A stretch of 64,000 nucleotides of DNA from Salinisphaera shabanensis E1L3A (GTDB taxonomy: Bacteria; Pseudomonadota; Gammaproteobacteria; Nevskiales; Salinisphaeraceae): positions 1-64,000 of the forward strand of contig NZ_AFNV02000019.1 in the NCBI RefSeq assembly GCF_000215955.2. Direction: 5' to 3'. Position 1 is the stretch's first letter. Every line of letters begins with the position of its first letter. The translations under genes were made by a program, and so were the position numbers. Below the pieces are notes generated by a model. That model was not told where the DNA came from. It did not search any database and was given only the letters and a program-made list of their open reading frames with translations. Of this stretch, positions 10,268-18,697 are shown in pieces.

Positions 10268-11998
10268 ATGAGCACCGCGCCGCTCGAAGCCCGCGACTAC
10301 AGCGCGACCGTCATCAACCCCAACGATGGCGTCGAGATCGCGATCACAGTCATGCAGCCGGCCCTCGCCGCCGGCGAAACGGCGCCGCTGATTCTGCACG
10401 GGCACGGATTCGGCGGCGCCCGGCTGGCCAATCGCCATGAGCGCTCGGTCTACGAGGTACTTTCGGGCGGTATTCTGCCGTCGACCGAGGCTGCCCGTCG
10501 TGCCGCCGACGACGGCTACTTCGTCATCAGTTTCGACCAGCGTGGTTTCGGCGACTCCGGCGGGCGCGTGGAAATCATGAACCCCGAGATCGAGGGCGTG
10601 GATATCAGCGCCATTCTCGACTGGGCCGAAAACGACATGCCCGAGCGCGACCGACTGGCTTATCGCGACGGCGATCCGGTGGTCGGTGGCCTGGGGCTAT
10701 CCTATGGTGGTGGTTTCCAGCTCATCGGTGCCTGCATCGACCCTCGTTTCGACGCGCTCGTGCCGACCGCGACCTGGTACGACCTAAGCTATAGCCTGGC
10801 GCCGGATAACGTCGTCAAAACCGCCTGGGGAGCGGCACTGGTCGCCCTTGGCGTACCCACCTCCGGCGTACGGCTTGACCCGCTGCTCTATCGCGCGCTG
10901 GCAGAGGGGCTGGCGTCGACACTGACCGGCCGCGGGCTCTCGCAGACGGTGATCGACCGGCTCTACAACAGCAGCCCCGCGTCGTTCTATGCCGGCGAAA
11001 TCGCACGCAATGGCCAGCGGGAGCCCTGCGATACACGGCGTACGCCCCGGGTCGACGTACTGCTCGTACAAGGCGTGGGCGATACGCTGTTCAATCTCAA
11101 CGAAGCCGCCGCCAACGCGGATGCATTGCGCGCAGCCGGCAACGACGTCCACCTGATCGCCATGCAGTACGGGCACAGCCTGCCGTTTCTGCAGGATATC
11201 GACCGCATCGCCTACCAGACCGACGCGAGTCTGCGTATCGCGGGCGAGCACATCGAAACCAGTGTGCTCGAACTCGCCTATCTGGACTGGAAGCTCAAGG
11301 GCAAGACCCCGGCACAAGAGGTGCCGCGCAACATGATCGTGCTCGACGACGAAACGAGCCTGTTTTTCGATACGCTGCCCGTTGGCACCGGCGAACACGG
11401 GCCGACCGTGGAATTTGCCGGCGAGGCCACCACCGGCGGGCTTGACCTGCTGCTGGGCATCGTTCGGCGTCAGAGCGTGTCGCGAATCTGGTCGCTAGCA
11501 ACCGGCACGGCTGGCAATGCCTGGGCTGCGCTCAAGCGCGTATTCAACCGCGACAAACCCGCCAGTGGCGACGAAACAGCGCTGGTTGCACGTCTGGTCA
11601 ACGCCCTGCCCTCGGATCATCTCGACGAGCTGGCCAGCGGCGGCACTTTCATCGAACTCACCGCGATCGAGGCCGAAAATCAGGCGATCGCCGGTATCCC
11701 GCACATCGAGATCGAGATCAGCGGCAGCGACCGCAATCCGATCGCGTTCGTGGGCATCGGCGTTCAGCGCGCCGGCTACGGCGCAACGATTCTGCTCAAC
11801 AAGCAGGTGCGCCCGATTCGCGGTGGTGGCCGGCGCAGTCTCGACCTGAATGGTGTGAGCCATCGCCTGCATGCCGGCGATCGACTGGGCCTGCTGGTGT
11901 ACGGCTATCATCCCCAGTATCTGGCCAGTTTTTCTGCGATCCCCGGGCGGATTCGAGTGAGTGGGCGCATCGCCCTGCCTATCGTCGACGTAACTTGA
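10268..11998 (+). CDS. CocE/NonD-type alpha/beta hydrolase (X-Pro dipeptidyl-peptidase S15-like)
   Basis: A 576-residue hydrolase of the S15/CocE superfamily. The nucleophile elbow GLSYGG places Ser145; the oxyanion-side HGHGFGG is at 44-50, the acid is probably Asp in VGDTLF (about 273) and the His is in YGHS (about 300). The region after about 390 should be the jelly-roll domain of this family. There is no signal peptide, so it acts in the cytoplasm. Family members cleave X-Pro peptides, esters or acyl amides; the substrate here is not predictable. It follows the thioesterase by 6 bases and precedes the DUF1295 gene by 64. Confidence 0.8.
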   Translation: MSTAPLEARDYSATVINPNDGVEIAITVMQPALAAGETAPLILHGHGFGGARLANRHERSVYEVLSGGILPSTEAARRAADDGYFVISFDQRGFGDSGGRVEIMNPEIEGVDISAILDWAENDMPERDRLAYRDGDPVVGGLGLSYGGGFQLIGACIDPRFDALVPTATWYDLSYSLAPDNVVKTAWGAALVALGVPTSGVRLDPLLYRALAEGLASTLTGRGLSQTVIDRLYNSSPASFYAGEIARNGQREPCDTRRTPRVDVLLVQGVGDTLFNLNEAAANADALRAAGNDVHLIAMQYGHSLPFLQDIDRIAYQTDASLRIAGEHIETSVLELAYLDWKLKGKTPAQEVPRNMIVLDDETSLFFDTLPVGTGEHGPTVEFAGEATTGGLDLLLGIVRRQSVSRIWSLATGTAGNAWAALKRVFNRDKPASGDETALVARLVNALPSDHLDELASGGTFIELTAIEAENQAIAGIPHIEIEISGSDRNPIAFVGIGVQRAGYGATILLNKQVRPIRGGGRRSLDLNGVSHRLHAGDRLGLLVYGYHPQYLASFSAIPGRIRVSGRIALPIVDVT

Positions 11999-12062
11999 TC
12001 GATTCGTCGTACTTACCGCAGGCGAGTTCGTTCGTGCCTGTCACCAATGAAAAGGAGTCCGC

Positions 12063-12842
12063 ATGAGTGCGCTTGCGGCGTTTGGCGTGGGCCTGGCGAC
12101 GGCCGCGATATTGCTCACGCTGGTGTGGGTCATCCAGCTGTTCACCCGCAATGCCGGGCTGGTCGATGTCGTATGGTCGGCTGCGGTCGGCGTGATCGCG
12201 GCCGAATATGCGCTACTGGGCGATGCACCGGCTGCAGCGCGCATTCTGCTCGCCGCGCTGGCGCTGACCTGGGCGCTACGACTGGCAGGATATCTGGCCA
12301 AACGCATGCGCGGCGCGCCGGAGGACTCGCGCTATGCCGCGGCGCGCGAAGCCTGGGGCGCCAAAGCCGACCTTTACATGCTGGGCTTCTTCCTGTTTCA
12401 GGCAGTGGCGGCGTCGATACTCTCGATTCCATTTCTGGTGATTGCCTATATGCCGGAAGCACCGTCGCTGGCCGTTGCGCTGACGGCCATCGCGGTATGG
12501 TTCGTATCGGTGGTGGGCGAAGGTATGGCCGATGCCCAGCTGCATCGCTTCAAGCAAAACCCGGAGAACCGCGGCAAGGTATGCGCACAGGGGCTTTGGC
12601 GCTACTCTCGGCATCCGAACTATTTTTTCGAATCGCTGCATTGGATAACCTATGTTGTTCTTGCAATCGGCGCGCCATATTGGTGGGCGACACTGGCTAG
12701 CCCGGTGATCATGGCGTGGCTATTGCTACGGGTTTCGGGTATTCCCACGATCGAAAACAAGAAAGCGTCGGAAAAACGCGAAGGTCACGATGAATACGTA
12801 CGCCGTACGAGCGCGTTCATTCCCTGGCCGCCAAAACAATAA
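12063..12842 (+). CDS. DUF1295 membrane protein (steroid 5-alpha-reductase-like fold)
   Basis: A 259-residue integral membrane protein with about six or seven hydrophobic segments. The C-terminal half matches the DUF1295/steroid 5-alpha-reductase signature: GKVCAQGLWRYSRHPNYFFE near 180-199 and a tail rich in charged residues with EYVRRTSAFIPWPP. Proteins of this fold are NADPH-dependent double-bond reductases or methyltransferases (ICMT-like). AAGGAG precedes the ATG. It is followed after 22 bases by the coclaurine N-methyltransferase-like gene, so a joint lipid- or isoprenoid-modifying reaction is plausible but unproven. Confidence 0.88.
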   Translation: MSALAAFGVGLATAAILLTLVWVIQLFTRNAGLVDVVWSAAVGVIAAEYALLGDAPAAARILLAALALTWALRLAGYLAKRMRGAPEDSRYAAAREAWGAKADLYMLGFFLFQAVAASILSIPFLVIAYMPEAPSLAVALTAIAVWFVSVVGEGMADAQLHRFKQNPENRGKVCAQGLWRYSRHPNYFFESLHWITYVVLAIGAPYWWATLASPVIMAWLLLRVSGIPTIENKKASEKREGHDEYVRRTSAFIPWPPKQ

Positions 12843-12864
12843 ACAATGATCAAGGAGAACGTTC

Positions 12865-13917
12865 TTGAGTAGCCTGGCGATAGATTGGTGCGAGCGGGGC
12901 ATCGTGCCCGATCCGATTGCGCGCACCGGGATGCGGCGGCTGATCGCCAGCCGGCTGTCCAGCCGCGAGGCGCGCGACCCGGAATGGCGCAGCAACCATA
13001 TGCGGCGCTTCATCGATCGCGCCTCGACCGGGCCGATCGCTCAACATACTGAAGACGCCAATGCGCAGCACTATGAACTGCCGCCGGCATTCTTCGAGCA
13101 TGTACTGGGTGCGCACCGCAAATACAGCGGCTGCCTGTTCGAGCCAGGTATAAAAACGCTCGACCAGGCCGAGCACGCCATGCTCGCGCTCTACGCGGAG
13201 CGCGCGCGCCTGCACGACGGCCAGCGGATCCTGGATCTGGGCTGTGGCTGGGGTTCGTTTGCGCTATGGGCCGCCAAACGCTTTCCCAGCGCCGAGATCC
13301 TTGCAGTGTCGAATTCCAACGCGCAACGCGAAGCCATCGAAGCGATCGCGCAGGAGCGCGGGCTAAATAACCTGCGCGTCGAAACCTGCGATATCAACGA
13401 CTTCGATCCGGGAGCACAACGCTTCGATCGCGTCGTGTCGGTCGAAATGTTCGAACACATGCGCAACTATCGCGAGTTGTTCGCCCGCATCAGCCGCTGG
13501 CTGGTCGACGACGGCCGTCTGTTCGTGCACGTATTCGCACACAAGTTGCTCGCCTACGCGTTCGAAAACGACGGCGACTACGACTGGATGGCACGTTATT
13601 TCTTCACCGGCGGCATCATGCCCAGTGAGCATCTGTTCGCACATTTTCAGGAAGACATGCGTCTGCGCAAACACTGGTGGCTGTCAGGCAACCACTATTG
13701 CGACACCGCGAACAGCTGGCTGCAACGCATGGATGCGGCCGAAAAGCCGATCATGAAAATCTTTCGCGAAACCTATGGCGACGCTGAAGCCGAGCGCTGG
13801 TTTCAACGCTGGCGCATGTTCTTCATGGCCGTAGCCGAATTGTTCGGCTATAGCGACGGCAACGAATGGGGCATTGCCCATTATCTGTTCGTGCCGCAAC
13901 GCCACCGCGCCGACTGA
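12865..13917 (+). CDS. SAM-dependent methyltransferase, coclaurine N-methyltransferase-like branch of the CFA-synthase family
   Basis: A 350-residue class I methyltransferase. Motif I LDLGCGWG is at 123-130, and motif IV VSVEMFEHMRNY with the later YFFTGG, HWWLSGNHY and AELFGYSDG blocks fit the plant coclaurine N-methyltransferase/bacterial homologue branch better than true cyclopropane synthases, which have VGMFEHVG and a bicarbonate site. Start is TTG with AAGGAG 8 bases upstream. Bacterial members commonly sit beside DUF1295 genes, as here. Likely substrates are unsaturated lipids or amines; the sequence does not decide. Ends 10 bases before the exported-protein gene. Confidence 0.85.
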   Translation: MSSLAIDWCERGIVPDPIARTGMRRLIASRLSSREARDPEWRSNHMRRFIDRASTGPIAQHTEDANAQHYELPPAFFEHVLGAHRKYSGCLFEPGIKTLDQAEHAMLALYAERARLHDGQRILDLGCGWGSFALWAAKRFPSAEILAVSNSNAQREAIEAIAQERGLNNLRVETCDINDFDPGAQRFDRVVSVEMFEHMRNYRELFARISRWLVDDGRLFVHVFAHKLLAYAFENDGDYDWMARYFFTGGIMPSEHLFAHFQEDMRLRKHWWLSGNHYCDTANSWLQRMDAAEKPIMKIFRETYGDAEAERWFQRWRMFFMAVAELFGYSDGNEWGIAHYLFVPQRHRAD

Positions 13918-13927
13918 GCAATACGTC

Positions 13928-14728
13928 ATGCATAACAATAAAGCGCTACGCCCTCTTGCCTTCGTGCTCGCAAGCAGCGTGCTCGTATTTACAGCGACCG
14001 GTGTATTGGCCCAAAACAGCGACCAGAGCAACGACACGCGCTGCTTCAATGGTTACGGCTATACGCTCGACGGCGGCGAATACCGTTATACAGAACATCA
14101 CGAGCAACACTTCGCGGGCGACACCCTGCGTAGCTGGGACGTGACCTACGTCGGCACGAACGGCGATACCATCGCCACCAAGCATCTGGAGTTCGCCGAC
14201 AGCGAAACCGTGCCGACATACAAGCTCGAAATACCGGCGGACGGCTATGTCGAAGGTATTCGACACGATAACGGCCGCTGGACGATGTTCCGGCGTGAAT
14301 CGGCCAATGCCGACGAACAAACCAAGGATTTCACGATCGAGCCGCCGATGGCCGCCGACTCCGGCTTCGACCGGCTCGTGCGCCAGCATTTCGACGAACT
14401 CACAGCAGGCCAGACCGTCCCCTTCAAATTCGCGGCCGCCGGCCGTCAGGCGGTGATCAAACTACGTGCGAAACAAACCGGTACGACCACGTTCGAGGGC
14501 AAGCAGGCGCTGGTCTTCGATGCCGAACTCGACATGTTCCTGGTCAATTTCTTTGTCGACTCGCTCAAGCTCACCTACGATCCCGACACCAAGCGCCTGC
14601 TCGAATATGAGGGCATCGGCAATATGCATAACGATGCGGGCGAGGTGTATCCCGTACGCGTGACCTACGCCAGCGAGATGCCACAGATCGCCAGACAACA
14701 GGGCGCACCCGCCGCCGAGTGCAACTAA
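13928..14728 (+). CDS. Exported protein of unknown function, DUF3108/DUF6134-like
   Basis: A 266-residue protein with a cleavable signal peptide (about residues 1-28, ending GVLAQ). The mature part is rich in beta-type sequence with several YxYT/GDTL-like strands; the closing block TYDPDTKRLLEYEGIGN resembles periplasmic DUF3108-like lipid-binding barrels, but I do not recognise it firmly. It is 10 bases downstream of the methyltransferase and the third gene of that run, so it may carry or sense the modified lipid. The ATG at 13928 begins the signal peptide; an in-frame ATG at 13874 lies inside the previous gene and is rejected. Confidence 0.75.
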   Translation: MHNNKALRPLAFVLASSVLVFTATGVLAQNSDQSNDTRCFNGYGYTLDGGEYRYTEHHEQHFAGDTLRSWDVTYVGTNGDTIATKHLEFADSETVPTYKLEIPADGYVEGIRHDNGRWTMFRRESANADEQTKDFTIEPPMAADSGFDRLVRQHFDELTAGQTVPFKFAAAGRQAVIKLRAKQTGTTTFEGKQALVFDAELDMFLVNFFVDSLKLTYDPDTKRLLEYEGIGNMHNDAGEVYPVRVTYASEMPQIARQQGAPAAECN

Positions 14729-14738
14729 TACGAGATCG

Positions 14739-15652
14739 CTAGGCCGGCGCGAGTGTGACGCGCAGCCCGTCCAGCGGTTCGCTGAACGCGATCTGACAGG
14801 TCAGTCGCGAATGGTTTTCGCCCACGTCGAAGGCCATGTCGAGCATGTCTACTTCGTCGGCGTCGGCCGGTTCGAGACACGTCATCCAGGCGTCGTCGAT
14901 ATAGCAGTGACAGGTAGCACAGGCACAACAACCGCCACAGGACGTCTCAATCGGCAGCGCGGCGTCCCAGATGATCTCCATGATTTTGGGTCCGGGCTGT
15001 GCTTCCAGCGCCAGATGGCGCCAGAAGCCGGTGTTCTTGCTCAAAACCCGAGTGGAATCGCCCAGCCCGATACGCAGGGCAATGCCAAGCAGCTTGTGCC
15101 GCTCGATGACGCCGGGAAGACCGATATACACCGGCAGCGCCACGCCGCGGTCGCGCGTACGCACGAGCCAGCACTCGATCGTATCGGCATCGAAACAGAT
15201 TTGGCTGACCATATGCCCAGCGAAGAAGCAGTTCGCATCGAGTGCTTCGTTGAGCAGCTGGGGGCCATCGCGGCATGGCCCTCCCGATAGCAGGGAATGC
15301 CCATGCTCTGCAGGTGCGGGGCGATTTCGGCGAGGGCCGCGATCAGGTCAGCGCCGCCGGCAAACGGGCCGGCGCTGCTGTCGCCGTCACCGCCGATCAC
15401 GAACACATCGCCGATGCCCGCCGTATCGAGACACGCCACGGTGTCTTGCAGATGGGCGTGGCTTTCGAACCGGCGCGCGGCCAGATGGGTCTCGACGCGG
15501 TACCCGCAAGCGCGCAACTGTTCGGCCAGGTCTATCGTCGCGGCGACGCCGCGGCTCGGCGAGCAGGTCACCGTGACCACCGAGCCCTGCGGCAACCCGA
15601 GCGCCGCATCGAGCGCGCCGGGCATGAGAATAAGCTCGTAGCGCGGCGTACA
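14739..15652 (-). pseudogene. Decayed methylenetetrahydrofolate reductase family gene fused to a [2Fe-2S] ferredoxin
   Basis: Two minus-strand frames together make one reading. The first (from about 15652, first ATG at 15625) carries an MTHFR-type barrel: YELILMPGALDAAL, VTCSPSRG and FVIGGDGD. It breaks at the five-G run 15260-15264; one extra base there restores PQLLNEAL and the MVSQICFDADT continuation. That second frame runs through GLGDSTRVLSKN and then in frame into an adrenodoxin-type ferredoxin (LEAQPG..., CGGCCACATC, later RLTCQI), keeping all four cluster cysteines but lacking the first two beta strands. No good start codon precedes YELIL. Either a real pseudogene or one sequencing error plus a natural fusion. 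Confidence 0.7.
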
Positions 15653-16084
15653 AAGTCTGGCGGTGGGCGTGGTTCACGATGCTCACGCCTTAGGCAAGAA
15701 TCTGCGACGCTGCGCGTCGCAGCCGATGAAGGCGTGGTTGCGGCCGATCTGGAAAGCCGGCTTAGACACCGAACGCGCGCGCCTACATGGCGTGACGCCG
15801 GTCCCGGCGAACCAGTCGAGTTGAACGGCAACATGGCCCAAGGCATCGCTCCTACGGGTGAATGAACCCGGCTGCCCAGACCTCGTCGCAAAACGACCAA
15901 GGCCTGGGCGGCACTTAGGAGATACGCTATCGGGCACGAATGCCCGGCAAAGGCGTCAATGCGACCGTGGCTGTCGTAAATGCGCCATCGAGGCGAGCCG
16001 GGTGCGGCCGCGCGGGCAAGTCAGTCGATGACCGAATGGCCACCGACTGACTCACGACGCATCGGCCGCTGTGCCGCCGTTGAT
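15653..16084. other. Gene-free patch with hairpins, REP-like
   Basis: No credible gene in 430 bases. A perfect 9-bp hairpin (CTGCGACGC/GCGTCGCAG, loop TGC) lies at 15702-15722. On the minus strand GTAGGAGCG (15847-15855) matches the head of REP elements known from other gammaproteobacteria. A further 9-bp inverted repeat (AGTCAGTCG/CGACTGACT) spans 16019-16052, just past the aminotransferase stop, and may end that transcript. The patch abuts the broken gene at 14739-15652 and may be the scar of a deletion. Confidence 0.4.
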
Positions 16085-17329
16085 TTAGCTATGGCCGCGG
16101 ATTTCCGGCTGGCGTGCCATCCAGGGCTGGAGCCGCTCGAAGGCTTCCTCGATCTTCTCCATCGAGGTCGAGTAGCTGATGCGCATCAGGCTGTTCGAAT
16201 CCTCGCCGAAGGCATCGCCCGGAATCACGCATACGCCGGTTTCCTCGAGCATGCGCATGCACAGGTTGCCGCCATCCACGCCATGCGGCAACGAGGGTGC
16301 GATATAGAACGCCCCCTGCGGCCAGTAACCGGTCAGGCCCGGCGTATCGGCCACCAGATCCACCACCCGGTCACGACGGCGCGAGTATTCGCGCACCATT
16401 TCATCGACACAGCTCTGATCGCCCACCAGAGCCGCGACACCGGCCCACTGTGCTGGTGTACTGGCCACCGTGGTCGTGAACATGTGATAGCGGCGCAGGG
16501 TACGAATCGTGTTCTGGTCGGCCACGATCCAGCCCACGCGCAGCCCGGGCATGGCATAAGTCTTGGAAAAGCTCGAAACCACCGACACGCCGTCGAGATC
16601 GGTGGCGCAGGACAGAACACTCGGGTAGTCGATATCGTCCAGAATGAGGTTGTCGTAGACCTCATCCGACAGAATCTCGACGCCTCGATAAGCCGCCTCC
16701 TGACACAGCCATTCCACGGTTTCGCGCGGATACACCGTGCCGGTGGGATTGCTCGGCGAATTGAGGATGATGGCGTGCGTGTTCGGCCCGATCATGTTGA
16801 TGATGCGCTCGGGGTCGATCTGATGCCCTTCGCTGGCCTTGGTTGGCACCGTGCGCACCTGGCCGCCATTCATGCGAATCAAAGGCGCATAAAGCAGGAA
16901 AGTCGGGTCCGCGATAATGAATTCACGCCCGGGTGCCGCCATGGCCGTAATCAGCAGATAGATACCTTCCGTGGCACCCGTGGTGATCAGAAAATTGTCT
17001 TCGGTCAGCGTGCTGCGATAGCGCGCATTGTAGTACTCCTTGAGCGCGGTCAGCAGCTCAGGCAGCCCGGCGTCCATGGTGTAACCGGTCTGGCCCGCTT
17101 CGAGCGCATGGATATGGGCATCGATAATGTGGCGCGGCGTCGCAAAATCCGGCTGACCGATCGACAGATGTACGACGTCATCGAGTTCAGCGGCTCGATT
17201 GACCATACGTCGAATGCCCGAAATCGGGATTGCGTGCATAGCCGGATTCCAGACCAGACGGTCGCGCACGTAACGCTCATCCGGGTCCGCGGATAGGATC
17301 TCATTGCTCTTCTTCAAATTCGCGACCAT
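16085..17329 (-). CDS. PLP-dependent class I/II aminotransferase
   Basis: A fold-type I aminotransferase of 414 residues, aspartate aminotransferase superfamily. The PLP lysine is Lys256 in SSFSKTYAMPG; SPSNPTG (191-197) and DEVY (222-225) are the conserved cofactor contacts. The first 30 residues are a family-typical N-arm. The frame extends to 17548, but the ATG at 17329 has AGAGG upstream and the earlier part overlaps the divergent gene. Related enzymes act on aspartate, aromatic amino acids or glutamate; the partner cannot be read. It is divergent from the 2-hydroxyacid dehydrogenase, which could reduce a 2-oxo acid made by this enzyme. Confidence 0.92.
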   Translation of the reverse strand: MVANLKKSNEILSADPDERYVRDRLVWNPAMHAIPISGIRRMVNRAAELDDVVHLSIGQPDFATPRHIIDAHIHALEAGQTGYTMDAGLPELLTALKEYYNARYRSTLTEDNFLITTGATEGIYLLITAMAAPGREFIIADPTFLLYAPLIRMNGGQVRTVPTKASEGHQIDPERIINMIGPNTHAIILNSPSNPTGTVYPRETVEWLCQEAAYRGVEILSDEVYDNLILDDIDYPSVLSCATDLDGVSVVSSFSKTYAMPGLRVGWIVADQNTIRTLRRYHMFTTTVASTPAQWAGVAALVGDQSCVDEMVREYSRRRDRVVDLVADTPGLTGYWPQGAFYIAPSLPHGVDGGNLCMRMLEETGVCVIPGDAFGEDSNSLMRISYSTSMEKIEEAFERLQPWMARQPEIRGHS

Positions 17330-17523
17330 GGGTGCCTCTTGACGCAGGATAGGAATGGCTAAGGCGGCCATAGCGCGAGCGTAGGCAGGTCTTGCAAGCC
17401 CGGTCAAGACGAGTGGACACAGGGATTTGAAGCGGCTATTGACGCTTGACTCGGGCTCTGGGTACCGTGCGGCATGATTAATGAAACTGCGCGGTTCGTG
17501 AACACGGTAACGCCCACCCCTGC

Positions 17524-18549
17524 ATGAGCCACAACCCTGACCATACACGCCCCGAGCACGCCGTCGAAGCCGACGAACCGCGACCTCGGATAACCGTTTT
17601 AAGCGACACCGCCGAAGGCCCGGCCTCGATAGAGCGCCTGCGTGACTACGGCGATATCCGTGTGGCCCATGACGAAACCAGCCTGCGCGAAGCCCTGCCC
17701 GGTAGCGAGATCCTGCTCGTCACCGATTTTCGTACCGAAGCGCTCGAGGCGGCCTGGCCGGCCGCGGACAGCTTGCGCTGGGTACATGCAGCAAGCGCCG
17801 GTGTCGACCAGCTCATGTTCGACGCGCTGGTCGACTCCGATATCCCGGTAACCAATGCGCAGGGCATTTTCGACCGTAGCATTGCTGAATACGTGTTGGG
17901 CGCAATTCTCATGTTCGCCAAGGACACCCGCGCCAATATTGCCTACCAACAGCAACGCCGCTGGGTACATCGCGATACCGAAAGCATTTTCGGCAAACGC
18001 GTGCTGGTGGCCGGCGCGGGATCGATCGGACGTGAAATCGGACGGCTATGCAAGGCCGTCGGCATGGATGTCACCGGTATCGCCCGGCGCGCGCGTGACG
18101 GCGACGAGGTCTTTTCGGCCGTGCATGCCGCCGACGATATCGATGCCCATCTGCCTGACGCCGATTACGTCGTCGTAGCGGCGCCGCTGACCGAGGCCAC
18201 CGAACACTGGTTCGATGCGCGACGCTTCGCAGCCATGGCGAAGCATGCGCGCTTTATCAACATCGGACGCGGGCCGATCGTGGTTACCGACGATCTGGTC
18301 GATGCGCTCGTCAACCAACAGATCGCGGGTGCCGCGCTCGACGTGTTCGAACAGGAACCGCTGCCGGCCGAGCATGCGCTGTGGGGCATGGGCAACGTTC
18401 TGATGTCTGCACACATGGCCGGCGATTTCATCGGCTGGCGTGACGCATTGATCGACCAGTTTCTCGACAACCTCGAACGCTGGCAACGCGGCGACACGCT
18501 GTTCAACGAAGTCAGCAAGCACCATGGCTACGCGCCAGGTTCCGCGTGA
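17524..18549 (+). CDS. D-2-hydroxyacid dehydrogenase (NAD-dependent)
   Basis: A 341-residue member of the formate/glycerate dehydrogenase-like family that interconverts 2-oxo acids and D-2-hydroxy acids. The cofactor motif GAGSIG is at 164-169, and the catalytic triad is Arg249 (NIGRG), Glu278 (EQEPLP) and His297 (SAHMAGD). The N-terminal 20 residues are polar and not conserved, so the true start might be slightly later. Shares its upstream region with the divergent aminotransferase. Substrate specificity (GhrA-like glyoxylate/hydroxypyruvate or other) is not determinable. Confidence 0.92.
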   Translation: MSHNPDHTRPEHAVEADEPRPRITVLSDTAEGPASIERLRDYGDIRVAHDETSLREALPGSEILLVTDFRTEALEAAWPAADSLRWVHAASAGVDQLMFDALVDSDIPVTNAQGIFDRSIAEYVLGAILMFAKDTRANIAYQQQRRWVHRDTESIFGKRVLVAGAGSIGREIGRLCKAVGMDVTGIARRARDGDEVFSAVHAADDIDAHLPDADYVVVAAPLTEATEHWFDARRFAAMAKHARFINIGRGPIVVTDDLVDALVNQQIAGAALDVFEQEPLPAEHALWGMGNVLMSAHMAGDFIGWRDALIDQFLDNLERWQRGDTLFNEVSKHHGYAPGSA

Positions 18550-18697
18550 GCGTTCGCCACACCTTCGAGGCTTTAAAAAGGTCGGTTACGCCCCGATCAC
18601 TGATAGAGCGTCGACACATGCATTGCTATCGGGCCACCGTAAGCGCCCGTCACCTTATTCATAGACTCAAGTCGTCAAGACAGGACCGAGGACACTC

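Noticed and set aside
15980-17296. 438-codon plus-strand frame
   Set aside because: Antisense to the aminotransferase with intact PLP motifs.
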